NCBI RefSeq assembly: GCF_018320785.1 | Contig: NC_054867.1 | Coordinates: 30,445,855-30,509,854 of the forward strand | From: Cheilinus undulatus | Taxonomy: Eukaryota > Chordata > Actinopteri > Labriformes > Labridae | Direction: 5' to 3' | DNA: 64,000 nucleotides | Made by a program: the position numbers and the translations under genes | Part shown: piece by piece, positions 23,672 through 36,084 of the stretch | Layout: every line of letters begins with the position of its first letter | Numbering within the stretch: the stretch's first letter is position 1 | Notes under the pieces: model-generated | What the model was told of the DNA's origin: nothing | What the model saw: only the letters and a program-made list of their open reading frames with translations | The model's database searches: none

Positions 23672-24830
23672 AATGTCAAAGTGAAAACAGATTTCTACAA
23701 AGTAATGTCAATTACATAAAAAATGTATGGGAAAATAAGTGACTGCATGAATATTCACCCCTTTTAAAGTGACTGACTTAATTCAACAGAGGTCCAGCCA
23801 AGTTGTACTAGTAGTCTCACAATTAGTGAAATGAGGACCATCTGAGTGCTGTGAATGTGTCTCAAGTGATTGTAGTATAAAGACACCTGTATCTGGAAAG
23901 TCCAGTCACTGGTTGATCACTATTCCTGGCTACAATTACACCACAAAGACAAAAGAACACTCCAAGCAACTCAGTGAAAAGGTTATTAAGATTTATAAGT
24001 CAATGAATGGATACAAAAAATATCCCCTGGAGTTTAGATAAATCTATCATTGAGATGATGGAAGGAATATGGCACATGTGTAAATCTGTCTAGATCAGGC
24101 CGTCCCAGTCAAACTGAGTGACCATGCAAGAAAGAGACTAGTGAGGTAGACCACCAAGACACCATTGACTACTCTGAAGGAATTCCAAGCTTCAGCAGCT
24201 CAGATGGGAGAGACTTTGCATACAACTACTGTTGCCCAGGTTCTTCACCAGTCAAAACTTAATGGGTTGTGAAGCTACACTTGAAGAACACTCAGATTAA
24301 ATCTCAGAGATCAGCACAAGGCATGCAGGAGACTCCATGGTCAAGTGGAAGAGAGTTCTTTGGTCTGATGAGACCAAAATGTTACTTTTCACTAATCAGA
24401 AAAATGCCATGTTTGGCAGACACCAAACACTAAACATCACCACAATCACACCATCCCCACTGTGAAGCACAGTGGTGGCAGCATCATGTCTGGGGATGCT
24501 TCTCAGCAGCCAGTCCTTGAAATCTTAAGGTAGAGGGTAAAATGAATGCGGCAAAACGTAGGAAAATCCTGAAGGACAATTTTATTTAGTCTGCAAGAGA
24601 AATATGCCTTGGGAGAAGATTTATTTTCCAGCAAGACAATGACCTGAAGTATCTAGCAAAAGCTACACCGAAATGGTCTGAAGACAACAAGGTGAATGCT
24701 CTGGAGAGGCTGAGTCAGAGCCCAGACTTCAATCCAATAGAAAATTTGTACATGGACTTGAAAAGGGCTCTTCTTGCCTGATCCCTGTGCAACCTGACAG
24801 AGCTTGAGCAGTTTTATCATAATGTAAAGA
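23672..24830 (+). mobile_element. Tc1-like DNA transposon, decayed, right end missing
   Basis: The left terminal repeat begins AATGTCAAAGTGAAAACAGA (about 23673) and continues ATTTCTACAAAGTAATGTC. Then come the words TGAATATTCACCCC, GACTTTGCATACAACTACTG, TTTGGTCTGATGAGACCAAA and CCAGCAAGACAATGACCTGA, in the order expected for a Tc1-like transposase gene. The reading frame is broken in many places. The sequence stops matching near GAGCTTGAGCAGTTTTATCA (24802-24821), so the right terminal repeat is lost. Confidence 0.85.
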
Positions 24831-25600
24831 ACAGCAAAAAAACTCCTACATGCAGTCTTAATTGAATGATTTAATTGTCAGTCCTCATTGCAAGTTCCAC
24901 AAATGTTTCCAATGCATTTGAATAATCTAGATCGCGTACAGGGCGAGTTTCCCTCTAACCTTTGAAGGTTAAAAATAATGCATTTGAATAAGGGGGTCTA
25001 GGACTCGATCAATCTTTAGAGATTTTTTTTTAATGGCAGTTTGAATGCAACTTTTTTATAGCAAGCTCTCCAGCATTTTAACTGAAGTATATAACTGAGC
25101 AACTTTCACTTGTATTGTAGTGTGTTTGACCAGGTGTACCTCTCTTTTGATTCAAGTCACAACACGTTGTCTTAATGACTACACAACTGGGTAAAGTATG
25201 TATTTGTATGCTGTGTGAGTCGGTCCATATGTGTGTTGGGAAGGGTCAACAGCTGCCATCTTTCCTTCACAGTCACAGACCAGAATCCTGCAAAAAGTCT
25301 CTGATTTTGTTTCCTGGCTCAGCAGCTGGAACAGGGGGAGGAGTGGTCTGAGGACTAGAGAGTCTAGCACGCTGGAGGTGGACTATAAGAGAAGTACTCT
25401 GACTGTGAGAGACAGAAAACAGCATGGCACAGGTAAACACCGAGCTGTATGTGAAGTTGTGTCCACCTGAGGAGAGGCTGGGATGACCGATGCAGCAGCC
25501 ACCCTCTGCGGAAGCAGCGACAAAGACGTACTATGAGATAAACCGGACTATTTGTTTGCCACACGATGGACGTAGTAAGAGTAAGAGACCCGGTGTTGCT
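24831..25600. other. Upstream flank of vwa1
   Basis: Contains two short direct repeats of ATGCATTTGAATAA (about 24912 and 24979). From about 25230 the DNA becomes richer in G+C and may hold vwa1 5' untranslated sequence. I cannot place a transcription start. Confidence 0.4.
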
Positions 25601-25661
25601 TATTTCAGCAGCTTGAATTATTTCTGATTAGAAAAGTATTTTTAGATGCTGCTGAGAGAGG

Positions 25662-28600
25662 ATGAAATCCTTTTTAGTGTGCTGTGTTCTTCTGTGGGCG
25701 AATTTACGGCGGAGCAACACGCAGGGTTCTGACCCTGCCACAGGTGAGTTTATAACATTATGTACAGTTGAGCTAATGAGGAGGTAGCATACAGGTGTGT
25801 CCACTAATCAAAGACGAGCAACATACAGACCCAAGGAATGATAAGATAGTTAACGTGGTTGCAGTTTTCTTCTTTTTGGTTATAGAAGAGTTGAAGTCTT
25901 TTATAAATGATGTCTTGGCTGATAGTGCTCTTAGCTTAACTGACTTTATAATGATTTACCATGAGCTGATAAACATAAATTGCTGACTAATGTTTGGTGA
26001 ATCAGACAAACATGCTGCAGGCTGTCATATGGACGGTTTTCCTAGGAAGAGATTGTGAGGCGGCATGTTGGTGTTGTACTGTTTCATTCCTTACAATTCA
26101 GGGCATGTAATGGGTGTGCCTTTTAATGGGTTTTATAGTGTATGAACTATTTAATATAATAGTCTGCCATTATCATAATGCCTGTGATTTATGACTGTCA
26201 GAGGAGACAGATCAGTAGTTCATCTCTCTTAATCATATCTTCACATTGTCTGAGCAGAAGTAGCCTTTTCATAGAAGCTTGTATCATAGCCCACTACATA
26301 TAAATATTTCTATCAAAACTAAGACCATCATCACTGCTGTGTGATGCAGCATTACTGTCTTCCTTACATTATACAGTTGCTCAAATTCCTCCATGTCTCA
26401 ATGCTAGAATCTGAGGTGCCACTCGTCAGGAAAGACAGGCAAATACTTAGGGACCCCTGGCCTGTGTGGGACCCCCAAGTGCCGACAAAATCTAAAACAC
26501 AGACCCATTACAAATATAGTTCACAATGAAAATGTAAACATCCCAAGGACCCCTCCATAACATCTTATTAATAAATAAAATTAAAAATTACATTGAAAGA
26601 TTCTAGCCCCGGCTAATTTGCAGTCCTTGTCCCTGGTTAGGCTTTTAAGGAATGACACACGATACAGCAGAATAAAATAGACATAAAGACTAACAATGGC
26701 AGTAGACATGAATGACAACCACACAGATGCATAAAACAGTAACAGCAAGGCAGACATACATGCAGACATATACATAAAAGCTCACAGTAAGGCAGACAAA
26801 CATCCAGACAAATGACAATGACTAAAAATGACAATTAAGAGAAATAGGTGAAGTAGCAAAGAACAAAGAGAAGAAGGGGTAAAATGTGCTGAATGATATA
26901 AAACATAGAAAACATGTAGCTTAGTGTTGACAAATGTGCCTTTGTTTGAGCCAGTGTTTACCGTGTTATTAAATACTTTGACGTTAGTCAGTGTTTTTAT
27001 TTCTGATGGTAGAGTATTCCAGATCTGTGGGCCTTTAACTGAGAAAGAGGACTGGCCAAATGTTGTTTTACACTTGTTTTGTATTCTTAATACTACTACT
27101 ACTAATAATAATGATAATAATAATTCAGACTATTTAATTATACAACATTTACACACATATATGAATAAAATATCAGGATATTTCTTCCATTAAGGTATTT
27201 GAAGTTTAAAGAGGAAAGTATCCAGGTGGCTGTATTGGTTGAGAGCTGTGACATCCTATGGATCAAATGATCCTCATGTACTAACTGTACTAAGCCTTGG
27301 AAAATGTCATATTTTCCAAATAATGACACCATCAAAGATATTCCAGCCAAACTGGGGCTCAGGTTATAGAAAACACATGGATGTAAACAGTCTGCTGCTA
27401 TAAGCTTAATGTCAAAAGACTGCATGAGTCATTCTGTAACCACTGTTGTGGAAATTTTTCTCTGCTGCTGTTGAATAATGAAATAGAGACTTCTGCCGGC
27501 TGACAAGGTTTTTATTTCTTTGCAAAGACAGGTCAGTCTGCACACGAGCAGTGATTGTGAAAAAAGACCCCGAGCTTCTGGCAAGATCCACCTTTACAAG
27601 GTGGATACCATCTCTCAGGTGACACCTACGGGGGTCTTAAAAGGGCCTTTGATTCAGTGATGGGCCCCGGGTTTTACACAGTCATCTTTGTTGCTTCGTA
27701 TTTACATGTGCAGTAAAGTTGACACCTTCCTAGCCCTGTCGTTTTCCCATGTCTGTGCATTTCCATACATGTCCTGTGAGAGGGTAGACACCCCGGCAGG
27801 CTCCATAGAAAAGCAGCAGTGGGGAGTGTTGGGGAATGAGATGAGACAAAGAAGCTAAAATTTCATTACACCACAGAGTTTTATTATTGTTTTTTGTAGC
27901 ATTTAAGGAAGTCTCCTAAAACCATAAAGGGTCAAAAATTTCTGAAGCAGAGGTTGTGATATCTTAACCTTCAGTCAGTTATTTCTTCCCATCTAGTTTC
28001 TAAACTCAGAAAGTCTCAGTGGCATCAGTGTGATGTCATACTGGTATGAAAGTGAAATGCACACATAAAAATGTACGACTCCATCTAAACTTGATTACTT
28101 ATTAAAGCTTTCTGTTTAGTATGCAGACAGCCTCTTTGATCGTTTTTTGACATCAGTTGTGGTTTCAGACTTTAACAAACTAAAGATCAGTGAATCAATT
28201 CTGCTTTGTGCTCTGGAGGAAGGCAGCTGTGTTTGAACTGAAATCAGTATACTGTATAACATAAGTGTTTTAGAGCTGGCAGGTGGAACAAGTTCACGGG
28301 GTTCTTGGCATTGTTCTTTACTGACACTGTTTTTACTAGTTTCTACTTTAAAATAAAGATAGTGTATTGGTATATCACACAAAAATCCTCTCATACACTG
28401 CCATTTTGTAAATACTGGAAATAATCATGGTTGAACTGCCTGTAATTGTTTTCTTCTACTTCCTGTTCACTGGCGTATTGAGGATGTCATCAGCTATCCG
28501 ACTTACAAGAGCTAACACTAGCTGTTGCATTTGTACATATTCTAGACAACTTGTCTAGAATATGACCAGACATCTACTGAAGAATTTTCTACAATAAAAT

Positions 28601-31600
28601 GACACTAAACCAAACATAGACAGCAACATTAATATCTGATGAAAATGCACCACTGTTGCTGCACTTTAATTAGCTACTGGATGCTAACATTAGCTTGTAC
28701 GCTAACTAAGGCTGGTAGTGAATTATTACAGACCCGCTACGTCACCATTATGCCTTATACTGGGATTAATTCTGGTAGTATATGTAAATAGAAAGTATAA
28801 GGGCAGAGACAGTTGAAATGTTTAAAACGCATGGATATATTTTCGTACATATGAGCCTTAGCAAACTAAAAACAAAGCCTTCCCTATGCGTGAATACAGA
28901 GCTGAGAACAACAAAGCCAGATGCAGTTAAACTTCACTCCTTTTCTTTTGAAAGTCATTGCATTAGTAAGAGATAAATGGTGGTGGTGGTGGTGGTGGGG
29001 GGGCATATTACTTTTACCTCACTATATTTGAAGGACAAATGGTGAGCTTTTGACTTCACTTCTATAATTGTTGTCATTCTTTTCTTTTGCCCTTCAGTCA
29101 GCGGATACATTTTCTTTTCTACAAAGTAAACCCTGATCTGAAGGACAATAACTTTTTGTAGTTCTGCATGTGTTTGATATGGGTGATGTAACCATACCTC
29201 CATGGTTCTCCATTGTTGTATGTAGAGAGAACACCCGGCAAATATCACTCAGACGCAGTAATTTTGTTCATGCATTGATGACGAAAACAGCAGTGAAAGT
29301 CCAGTTGGCTGCTGTTTAATTTAAAGACAACTGAGACTTTGTTCATAAAGCTGACTCTGACACAGAGAACGGTTGGTTTTCATAAATGTCCATAGTTAAT
29401 TAAAATAAATATTTTTCGCTCAGTGGTTTATTAGGTAACCTTTTGAAAAAGCACAGAAGGAATGTGTGGAATTTTTAATTAATGAGTGGTTTCACATTTC
29501 TGTTCTGTTAATGTTCAAAGGCCAAAGAGAAACAAGAAGTTGATATTTAAAATGTTTCAGATCATCAAGTGTTCAGCTGTTTGGGATGCTTTTTTGGATG
29601 TTGGATGATCCAACATGGGCTCTGTAGTCCACCATCTGTCTCTATGCTGTCAGATTGTGTTGATAGTGTGCGAGATAAACTTCACAGGAAGTATTAACAT
29701 ATTTTCCAATCATTGCTGCAGCTCTACAGTGTGCCATAAGGCCTTGGCTCAGCTTGAAATCATTTTCATGACAGATGACGTGCTCAGATGTCTCTGTCTC
29801 AAACACATGTACGTGTTCATACGCACGATTCATCTGAAGAATGCAAATTTTGGCAGTTCCTCCTTAGCTCTCTAACCTCTCATTTTTATTGCTGTTTTTT
29901 GCATCATTTTTCCTTTCAGGCACTCTCTTTTGCCATTGTGTGAACTGACATAGATATACATACATGTATGTAGAGTCTCCATTATTTAAACATTTGCCTT
30001 TCCTTTGAAGCACATCCTCTCTCCTTATCTTATAGGTTGTTCCTGGAAGATGTTGGCTGGCACTTCCTCATGGAAATGCTCGGTTCACCCTCATTTCTTT
30101 AATTCTATATTGTTTTCCAGCTCATTTATTTTCTGCCTTTCAAAAAACATTTAATGATGGTGGCCAATTGCTGCAATAAAATAATTCTGCATAGGAGGTG
30201 GAAAAGGAGAGGAATGTGTGAACAATAGAGGAGATGAAGTGACTGGGCAAATGATGCAGGACTGTGTTAATAATTATGCATGATGTTCTGAATTAATTGG
30301 ATCCATTTTATGACTAAATTATTGTTAGTCATACTGGAATATAAGTAATTCTTATCATTATCTACGTAGTATATGCAGCTCACAGTGCTACATGTGCTAC
30401 ACTTGCTGCATTTGAATGTTTTAGAATAAATTTCTGAAAACAATATTTTGTGATCAATATTAATAGATGATATGCATCTACAAGTTGACTGGGTTACCTG
30501 TTGGTTCTTAAGGTCAAATAAAGACTTATTGAGAAGTCTGTTGGTCCTCCTTCAGTTGTTCTCTTGCAGTGTGAGTGTGTGGACCATCTCCCTTGCCACT
30601 AAGTGTTGACGAAGCTAATAGATAGAAAGGGAAAAAATCATTAAGTATGTTTAAGTCTTTAAGCAAAATATGAAGCTAAAGAAAGGGATGTCACATTAGT
30701 GTAAACACAGAGCTGAGAACAACAAACCCAAAGTCATTTAACTTACATATATATACATATATATACATATATTTAAAGGGTAGAATTGGATTTTACTATG
30801 CTATTGAAATGCCACATATGTTTGAACAGAGTGAATTTTGAATCCAAATGTTATTGTTTTGCTGTTGAGAGGAAAAAATAACCCATGTTACCATTCTGGT
30901 ACTTTTTTCAAATGTATAAGCAGCTTGTTTCCTCATCACTCAGGCAGTCGCTAGTAAAATGACTCATACTGCTTTTAAATCTTTGAAGTGGCATACAGGT
31001 GACCAAAATCTGTAAACAATTTCAAACTAACATGTTTGCTAAAACCTAGTCTAATATGATTGTTTTCTTCCTGTCGTGTACAGTGTTGAACTGCTGTGAA
31101 GGGGATATTCTCCTCCTGCTGGACTCTTCAGGAAGTGTAGCGAACTACGAATTCTCACGCTTGCTGCTGTTTGCTGCTTCCCTGCTTCGCCCCTTTTCAC
31201 TGGGCCGTGGGCACGTGAGAGTCGGCCTGTTGCAGGTGGGCACAAATCCTAACTTAGAGTTCGGTCTGGATGTCCACAACAATCAGGGAAGCCTGCAGAG
31301 GGCTATGCAGAAAGTCAGACAGCTGCAGGGAGACACCAACACAGATGTGGCCCTCAGGGTGGCCCAGCAGCTTCTAAAAAAGACGGAGGACAATGTGCCA
31401 AAGATACTGCTGTGGCTAACCGACGGTGTGCAGCCTGGCGATGTGGACGAGCTGATGACAGAGCTGAAGGCGCAGGGAGTTTATGTGCTAGCTGTGTCAA
31501 CAGTACATGGCAACTATCAGGTGTTACAACGTGCAGTTACACCTCCTCTGGAGTCTCATCTCTACTCTGTGGACATCGATAATATTGAAATCATCACAGA

Positions 31601-34600
31601 GGACCTAAGGGAGGCCATTATTGGTGTGTATTTGAAATATAAAGGAGACACAGAAGCAGTTATTTCTCATACAAAAAGTGATGTTAGCTGCAGAATTATT
31701 CATTGAGTGTGTGTTTTATCTCACTACGCCTTACTCCCTCCTCTCTTCTCTCTGATCTTGTCTTATCTGTAGAAATAATCCATGCAGACCGGCTGCGTGT
31801 GGTTCACCTGACTTCTAACAGTGCTGTGCTGCAGTGGCGTCCTGTTCTGACCAAAGACAGTGGTTACTACGAACTCTCTTATAAGACTGCATTGCAAACA
31901 AGCCCTGAGACGAGACGTATTCTCACAGGTGACTCCCGCTGGGTAGAGCTGACCAACCTGCAGCCTGACACCCTCTATAGCGCTTTCCTCCGCCCAGAGT
32001 CCAACCAGAGGGTGTTTAACACACTGTCAGTCAACTTTACCACACTCCCTGGTAAGAGGATGTTGATAAATAAGTTTATATAAGTCTATGATGCAATCAG
32101 GAAAACATTAATTCTACAGAATTAAAAAGGGGTAGGTAGAGGAAGAACTATATAACCGCTGAAAATAAATCATGATACAGATGCTCCATTTGGTTGTTAC
32201 TGTCTTTCATAATTTTAAGGTTCACACTTTTCAGATAGACTTTTTCTTAGAGATTTATATGACCATTTTTCAGATTAGCTTACATATGGTCTTCTCAATC
32301 ATTTTGACTCATTTTTAAAACAGTTTTACCTAAACCTGACCAGTGGCTAGTCCAGCCAACCCATCACCTCCTCCTTTATGAGAAATTGAGATCCTGAGAA
32401 AACAACGAAAATGTAGGTTATATTATGCTGATATTTGGGGCCAATACATGACTCAAACTGCCAATATGTATGACCAATATATAGGCTGTCAGTATCTGCA
32501 GAAATTGTAATATCTGCTGATACCAATATCATACCAAATATTGTGCATTCCTTTTCATTATCATGTCAAAATTTGGTAAAATTATGCATATAGATGAATG
32601 TCTGCTTTTGGTTTCCGTAAATCAGACTTTTTACCAAAGTTTTATTTTCTAAACGGGGAATCATGATCCATTGTGAAGTCAAGCTGTGACAACCATACTT
32701 AATTTTCAATATGAACAACAATCAATCTTACCAGAGTAACAAAAATGAATTGTTTATTTATGCTGAAGTACAATAAAGCCTTTTTCAAGTAAACCCCTTT
32801 TCTTAAAACAGAATTATTTTTTGGTAGTTGATAACTGTACAAAAAAGTGGCCTGACTTGTTTTGAAGTGGCCTGAAAAATACTAAAAGGGTTTAAAGTGG
32901 CAAAAATGTGCTGAAGAGGGCAAAATATGATTAAAAGTGGCAGAAAAGGGGCAGCAATGGGTTAAAAGTGGCAAAAATATGAGTAACAAGAGGCAAAAAA
33001 ATCTTGAAAGTGGCAGAAATGGGTTAAAAGTTCCAAAAATTAACTAGAAGTGGCAGAAAGTGACAGAATTTGGTTAAAAGTGACAAAAAAGAGGTTAGAC
33101 GTGGCTAATATAGGTTAAAATAGGAAAATGGTGTTTAAAGTTGTGAAAACGTTAAAAGTGGCTCAAGTAGGTGGAAAAAGTGATGAAATGTGTTAAAATG
33201 TGTTATGGTTACACAATTTCAAACTCAGACCCAATAATAGCTTCACAAGCTTTTCAGTTCCAAAATGAAGAAGCTGTTAGCCAGGATGCCAGCACCAATG
33301 CTACTGATCCAACACACATGCATTGATATCATCACTAAATCACAACTGAGGAGGGCCTAATCACTGGGTTTATCAGAAGCCCAGCCACTTCTGTGGGCAG
33401 GCCTGCTCCAAGCACACATTCATAGCCCACTGAAAATAGCTCTGCAACCCAACTTTGGGTCCTGACCCACCAGATGTGAACTGCAAATTTAAGAGTGATT
33501 CAAAGGTTTTTGTTGCATCAAAACTCAGATAAAATAAAACAAAAAGGCATCACATAATATAAAAACACTGTGGCACTTAAGTTTATTTATTTATTTATGT
33601 ATTTATTTTTAACTTTGCTTATCATCCCAGTGGGCCATTCTGTCAGTCTTGGTGGTCTGGTCAGTGATTTTTGTCAAAACCAAGGTAAAAATCTCCTAGT
33701 TAGTGCACCGATCCCCCGCATTGATCACCTGTGAGGCCCTCACATGCAGCATTAATGGCAATCAGCAGAAACATCTGACCCAATGGCAGGTGGTCATGTT
33801 TCCACATCCCGGCTGTAAAGAGCTCAGCTGGACTCAGGATTTGGAATACTGTGGGCAGAACTCTGTTTTTATCTTTTGATTTTGCTGCAACAGTGTTGGA
33901 TCGGTGGAGGCTGACATTACTCACACAGTCATATCATTTGTCAAATCTGGCCTGGCTAAATGTCTCTCATGCTACACTCCATGGCTTCGATATTTATTGC
34001 GTATACACGGATGCCTGACAGATTTGATAACTCATTGGATAGTTTTGCATGTGATGCTTAAATGATGACAGAATTTTTAGAAGTGGTGAAGATTCTGCCA
34101 TTTTTGCCCAGAATCAATTCATCAGCTTTGATTGATAAAGCCATATGCAAAGTTTTTATGCAGATTTGTAGAGAATTACACTGACAGTTTTGAACACATG
34201 CTCAAATGAATGAGAAATTCTAATCTGTTGTGAACGGCAAAGTAACTGTTCAGAGGTTTTAGTGTAATGTTAGAAAAATGCTTTTGTCATTCTGCCAAAG
34301 CAAATGAGGATAATTGTAACACAACGTGGGACATTATGTAAAATTGTTGATGGAGTCCAGGCTTTTCTGAAGTCCATTTTGAATGTTTTTTCTGCATTTT
34401 GCAAGTTCACTTCGAGTGTATTATAATTTCATGTCTACACATGTATTAACACCCAATGTCTGACTTGCACAGAAGATGCTGCACTGCAGCTTGAGAAGGA
34501 CACATTATGCTTCAACCTTAACCTATTATAATTAACCTTAAATTAAAAGAGGATATCCTCATCTCACCAATTTTTTCCCCTCTCCTAATTCCCCCTCAGA

Positions 34601-35426
34601 TGTTTTAAGTCCAGCTGTGGTCACTCTGACAGACTCTGGCCCACGTCAGATCCGTGTGAGCTGGGGTCCCTTGCAGCCAGCTCGAGTCCAGAGATACATT
34701 GTTGAATATGGAGTTATTCCAAGCGGGCCAGCCATCACTGTCGTGCTTCAAAGCCAGCAAAACTCTACCTTACTGACTGGCCTGAAGCCAGCCACTCAGT
34801 ACCTGGTGACAGTCAGTGCCCAGTATGCTAATGGACAGCAAATAGCCATGTCTGTGAAGGCATGCACTCAAGAGGGTAAGCTTTCAGTGTGAAGTTTCCT
34901 TGTATGTTTACAGTTAAATGTTTGGGTCATTTTCCTTTTGATGATTCAGTTCAAATCTTTAGTTGATTTAACCCCTTAAAAAAATCTTACTGCACTTTTT
35001 ATTTTCATGTATGGATTCATTTGATTCTTTTTCTCTGTTGTTTCTAGAAACAGCTCTGCCAGCTCTGGATGACCTTCAGTTGACCTCTGTGGGGAATCAG
35101 GAGGTGAATGTGGCCTGGCAGGCCAATCAGGATGGCTTGAAAGGCTACTGGCTGAGCTGGGAGAGAGGATTCCCCAACATTTACCCAAGCCCCCCTGCCT
35201 CTTCTGCCTACCTGCCTCCTACCTCTCAAGGAACACGCCTCACACATTTAGCACCAAACAGCCAAGTGTGTGTGTCGCCGGTTTACAGCTCTGGACGAGG
35301 GGATGGGATATGCTGCCCTGCGACAGGTTGGCTGGAATAACTAAAATTTTGATCAGTTAAAATATTTGCACATTACTGTTTGTCTGTCTCTTCTCTCTGG
35401 TAGAGTCCAGACAGCTGGATGAATAA
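25662..35426 (+). CDS. vwa1: von Willebrand factor A domain-containing protein 1 (WARP)
   Basis: Six coding exons with GT-AG borders, all introns in phase 1: 25662-25743, 31084-31623, 31773-32051, 34600-34875, 35048-35326 and 35404-35426, giving about 492 residues. Residues 1-20 form a hydrophobic signal peptide. Exon 2 is a complete von Willebrand A domain with an intact metal site: DSSGS at 41-45, DTNT at 111-114 and TDG at 140-142. Exons 3, 4 and 5 each encode one fibronectin III domain of 92-93 residues. Family knowledge: VWA1 is a secreted, multimeric matrix protein found in pericellular and basement-membrane zones of cartilage, muscle and nerve. The mammalian protein, as I remember it, is about 415-445 residues with two FN3 domains, so exon 5 is extra here. 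The residue match to mammalian VWA1 across exons 2-4 (for example DSGYY and NSTxxTGLxPxTxYLVTV) makes the name secure. Confidence 0.93.
26480..27450. repeat. Unclassified interspersed repeat block
   Basis: Includes TTCCAGATCTGTGGGCCTTT followed by GAGGACTGGCCAAATGTTG, wording I have met as a dispersed fish repeat, and GACATCCTATGGATCAAATGATC. The first third is rich in ACAxACA steps. I cannot name the family, and the edges are soft. Confidence 0.3.
27088..27124. repeat. Trinucleotide microsatellite (ACT then AAT)
   Basis: A run of ACT units passing into AAT units with one GAT interruption. Confidence 0.8.
28536..28564. repeat. Near-perfect 29 bp palindrome
   Basis: Arms CATATTCTAGACAA (28536-28549) and TTGTCTAGAATATG (28551-28564) are exact reverse complements around a single C. 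It lies in vwa1 intron 1, away from splice sites. Confidence 0.9.
28978..28998. repeat. TGG microsatellite
   Basis: About six TGG units followed by a G run. Confidence 0.85.
30743..30776. repeat. ATATATAC-type microsatellite
   Basis: Three units of ATATATAC spaced regularly, ending in ATATATTT. Confidence 0.8.
32840..33482 (+). mobile_element. Nonautonomous element with internal minisatellite (vwa1 intron 3)
   Basis: From about 32846 to 33204 the DNA is a diverged array of 17-21 bp units with the core GGTTAAAAGTGGCAAAAAT. It is followed by a unique ~200 bp part (33220-33430, for example TTCCAAAATGAAGAAGCTGT and GATCCAACACACATGCATTG) and an end reading AACCCAACTTTGGGTCCTGA, which resembles hAT-like termini. 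The same array-plus-unique-part structure lies in reverse at about 49000-51125, so this is a dispersed element and not a simple local satellite. Confidence 0.7.
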
Positions 35427-35521
35427 TCAGGAGGCTGCAGTAAAAACACAGGAGGAATTATCCTGGCAAAGACCGGCTGCACAGGAGTACTATACAGTTT
35501 TGGTGACAATTTTCACTTTTA

Positions 35522-35527
35522 AATAAA
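35522..35527 (+). terminator. Poly(A) signal of vwa1
   Basis: A canonical AATAAA about 95 bases after the exon 6 stop codon. No better hexamer lies between. Confidence 0.65.
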
Positions 35528-36080
35528 TTCTAGTGACAGAAAAGGTTTTATTACAACTCCCAGTCTTCTGTCTGGACGATGACTGGAAAAAACAGCCAGT
35601 CATTATTTATTTTGAACCTGCTGGAAATAAAAATGTCTTCAGCTTTGTAGAAAGTCTGTCTGCCACAGCTCTAGATATTCGTCACAGTAAACACACAATT
35701 AGGAGGGATGTAGAGAATTGAGCGAGGCAGTATTTACAAGTTTGTGTGATGAAGTGTCATTGCAAGTGAATATTTATTACATGTTAGTTGTACTGTTCAG
35801 AACTGAAGACTTTATTTTCTTTAAATGATATGCATCTCTTGACATTTCCTATCTTTTAATTACATATTTATTTTGCCAAAATATATAGTATGTATATATA
35901 ATAGCCTCACTTACTGGAGAGAGGACAACAGAGTACATTTAGAGTAAAAGGGCAAACAGTTGATAATAAGCAAGAAGATATTGTGTATTTTTTGTCATTT
36001 CGAGGCATTATTACCTGCAAAACAAAGTTTGAATTAAAATAAGTGCCCTACTGACCTGCAGCATTAATTCTGAGTAGGCT
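35528..36080. other. Gene-free stretch
   Basis: Downstream flank of vwa1. The frame at 35533-35721 is short and lacks a domain. Confidence 0.45.
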
Positions 36081-36084
36081 GAAT

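Larger units (their letters stand above)
25744..31083 (+). other. vwa1 intron 1
   Basis: A 5.3 kb intron starting GTGAGT and ending in ACAG. It contains a repeat-like block at 26480-27450, a possible old element edge near 27480-27660, a 29 bp palindrome at 28536-28564, a TGG microsatellite at 28978-28998 and an AT-type microsatellite near 30743-30775. Open frames inside it show no domains. Confidence 0.85.

Noticed and set aside
29615-29875. An 86-codon frame in vwa1 intron 1
   Set aside because: No domain, no conserved splice sites, and a matching open frame on the other strand; length is within chance expectation.
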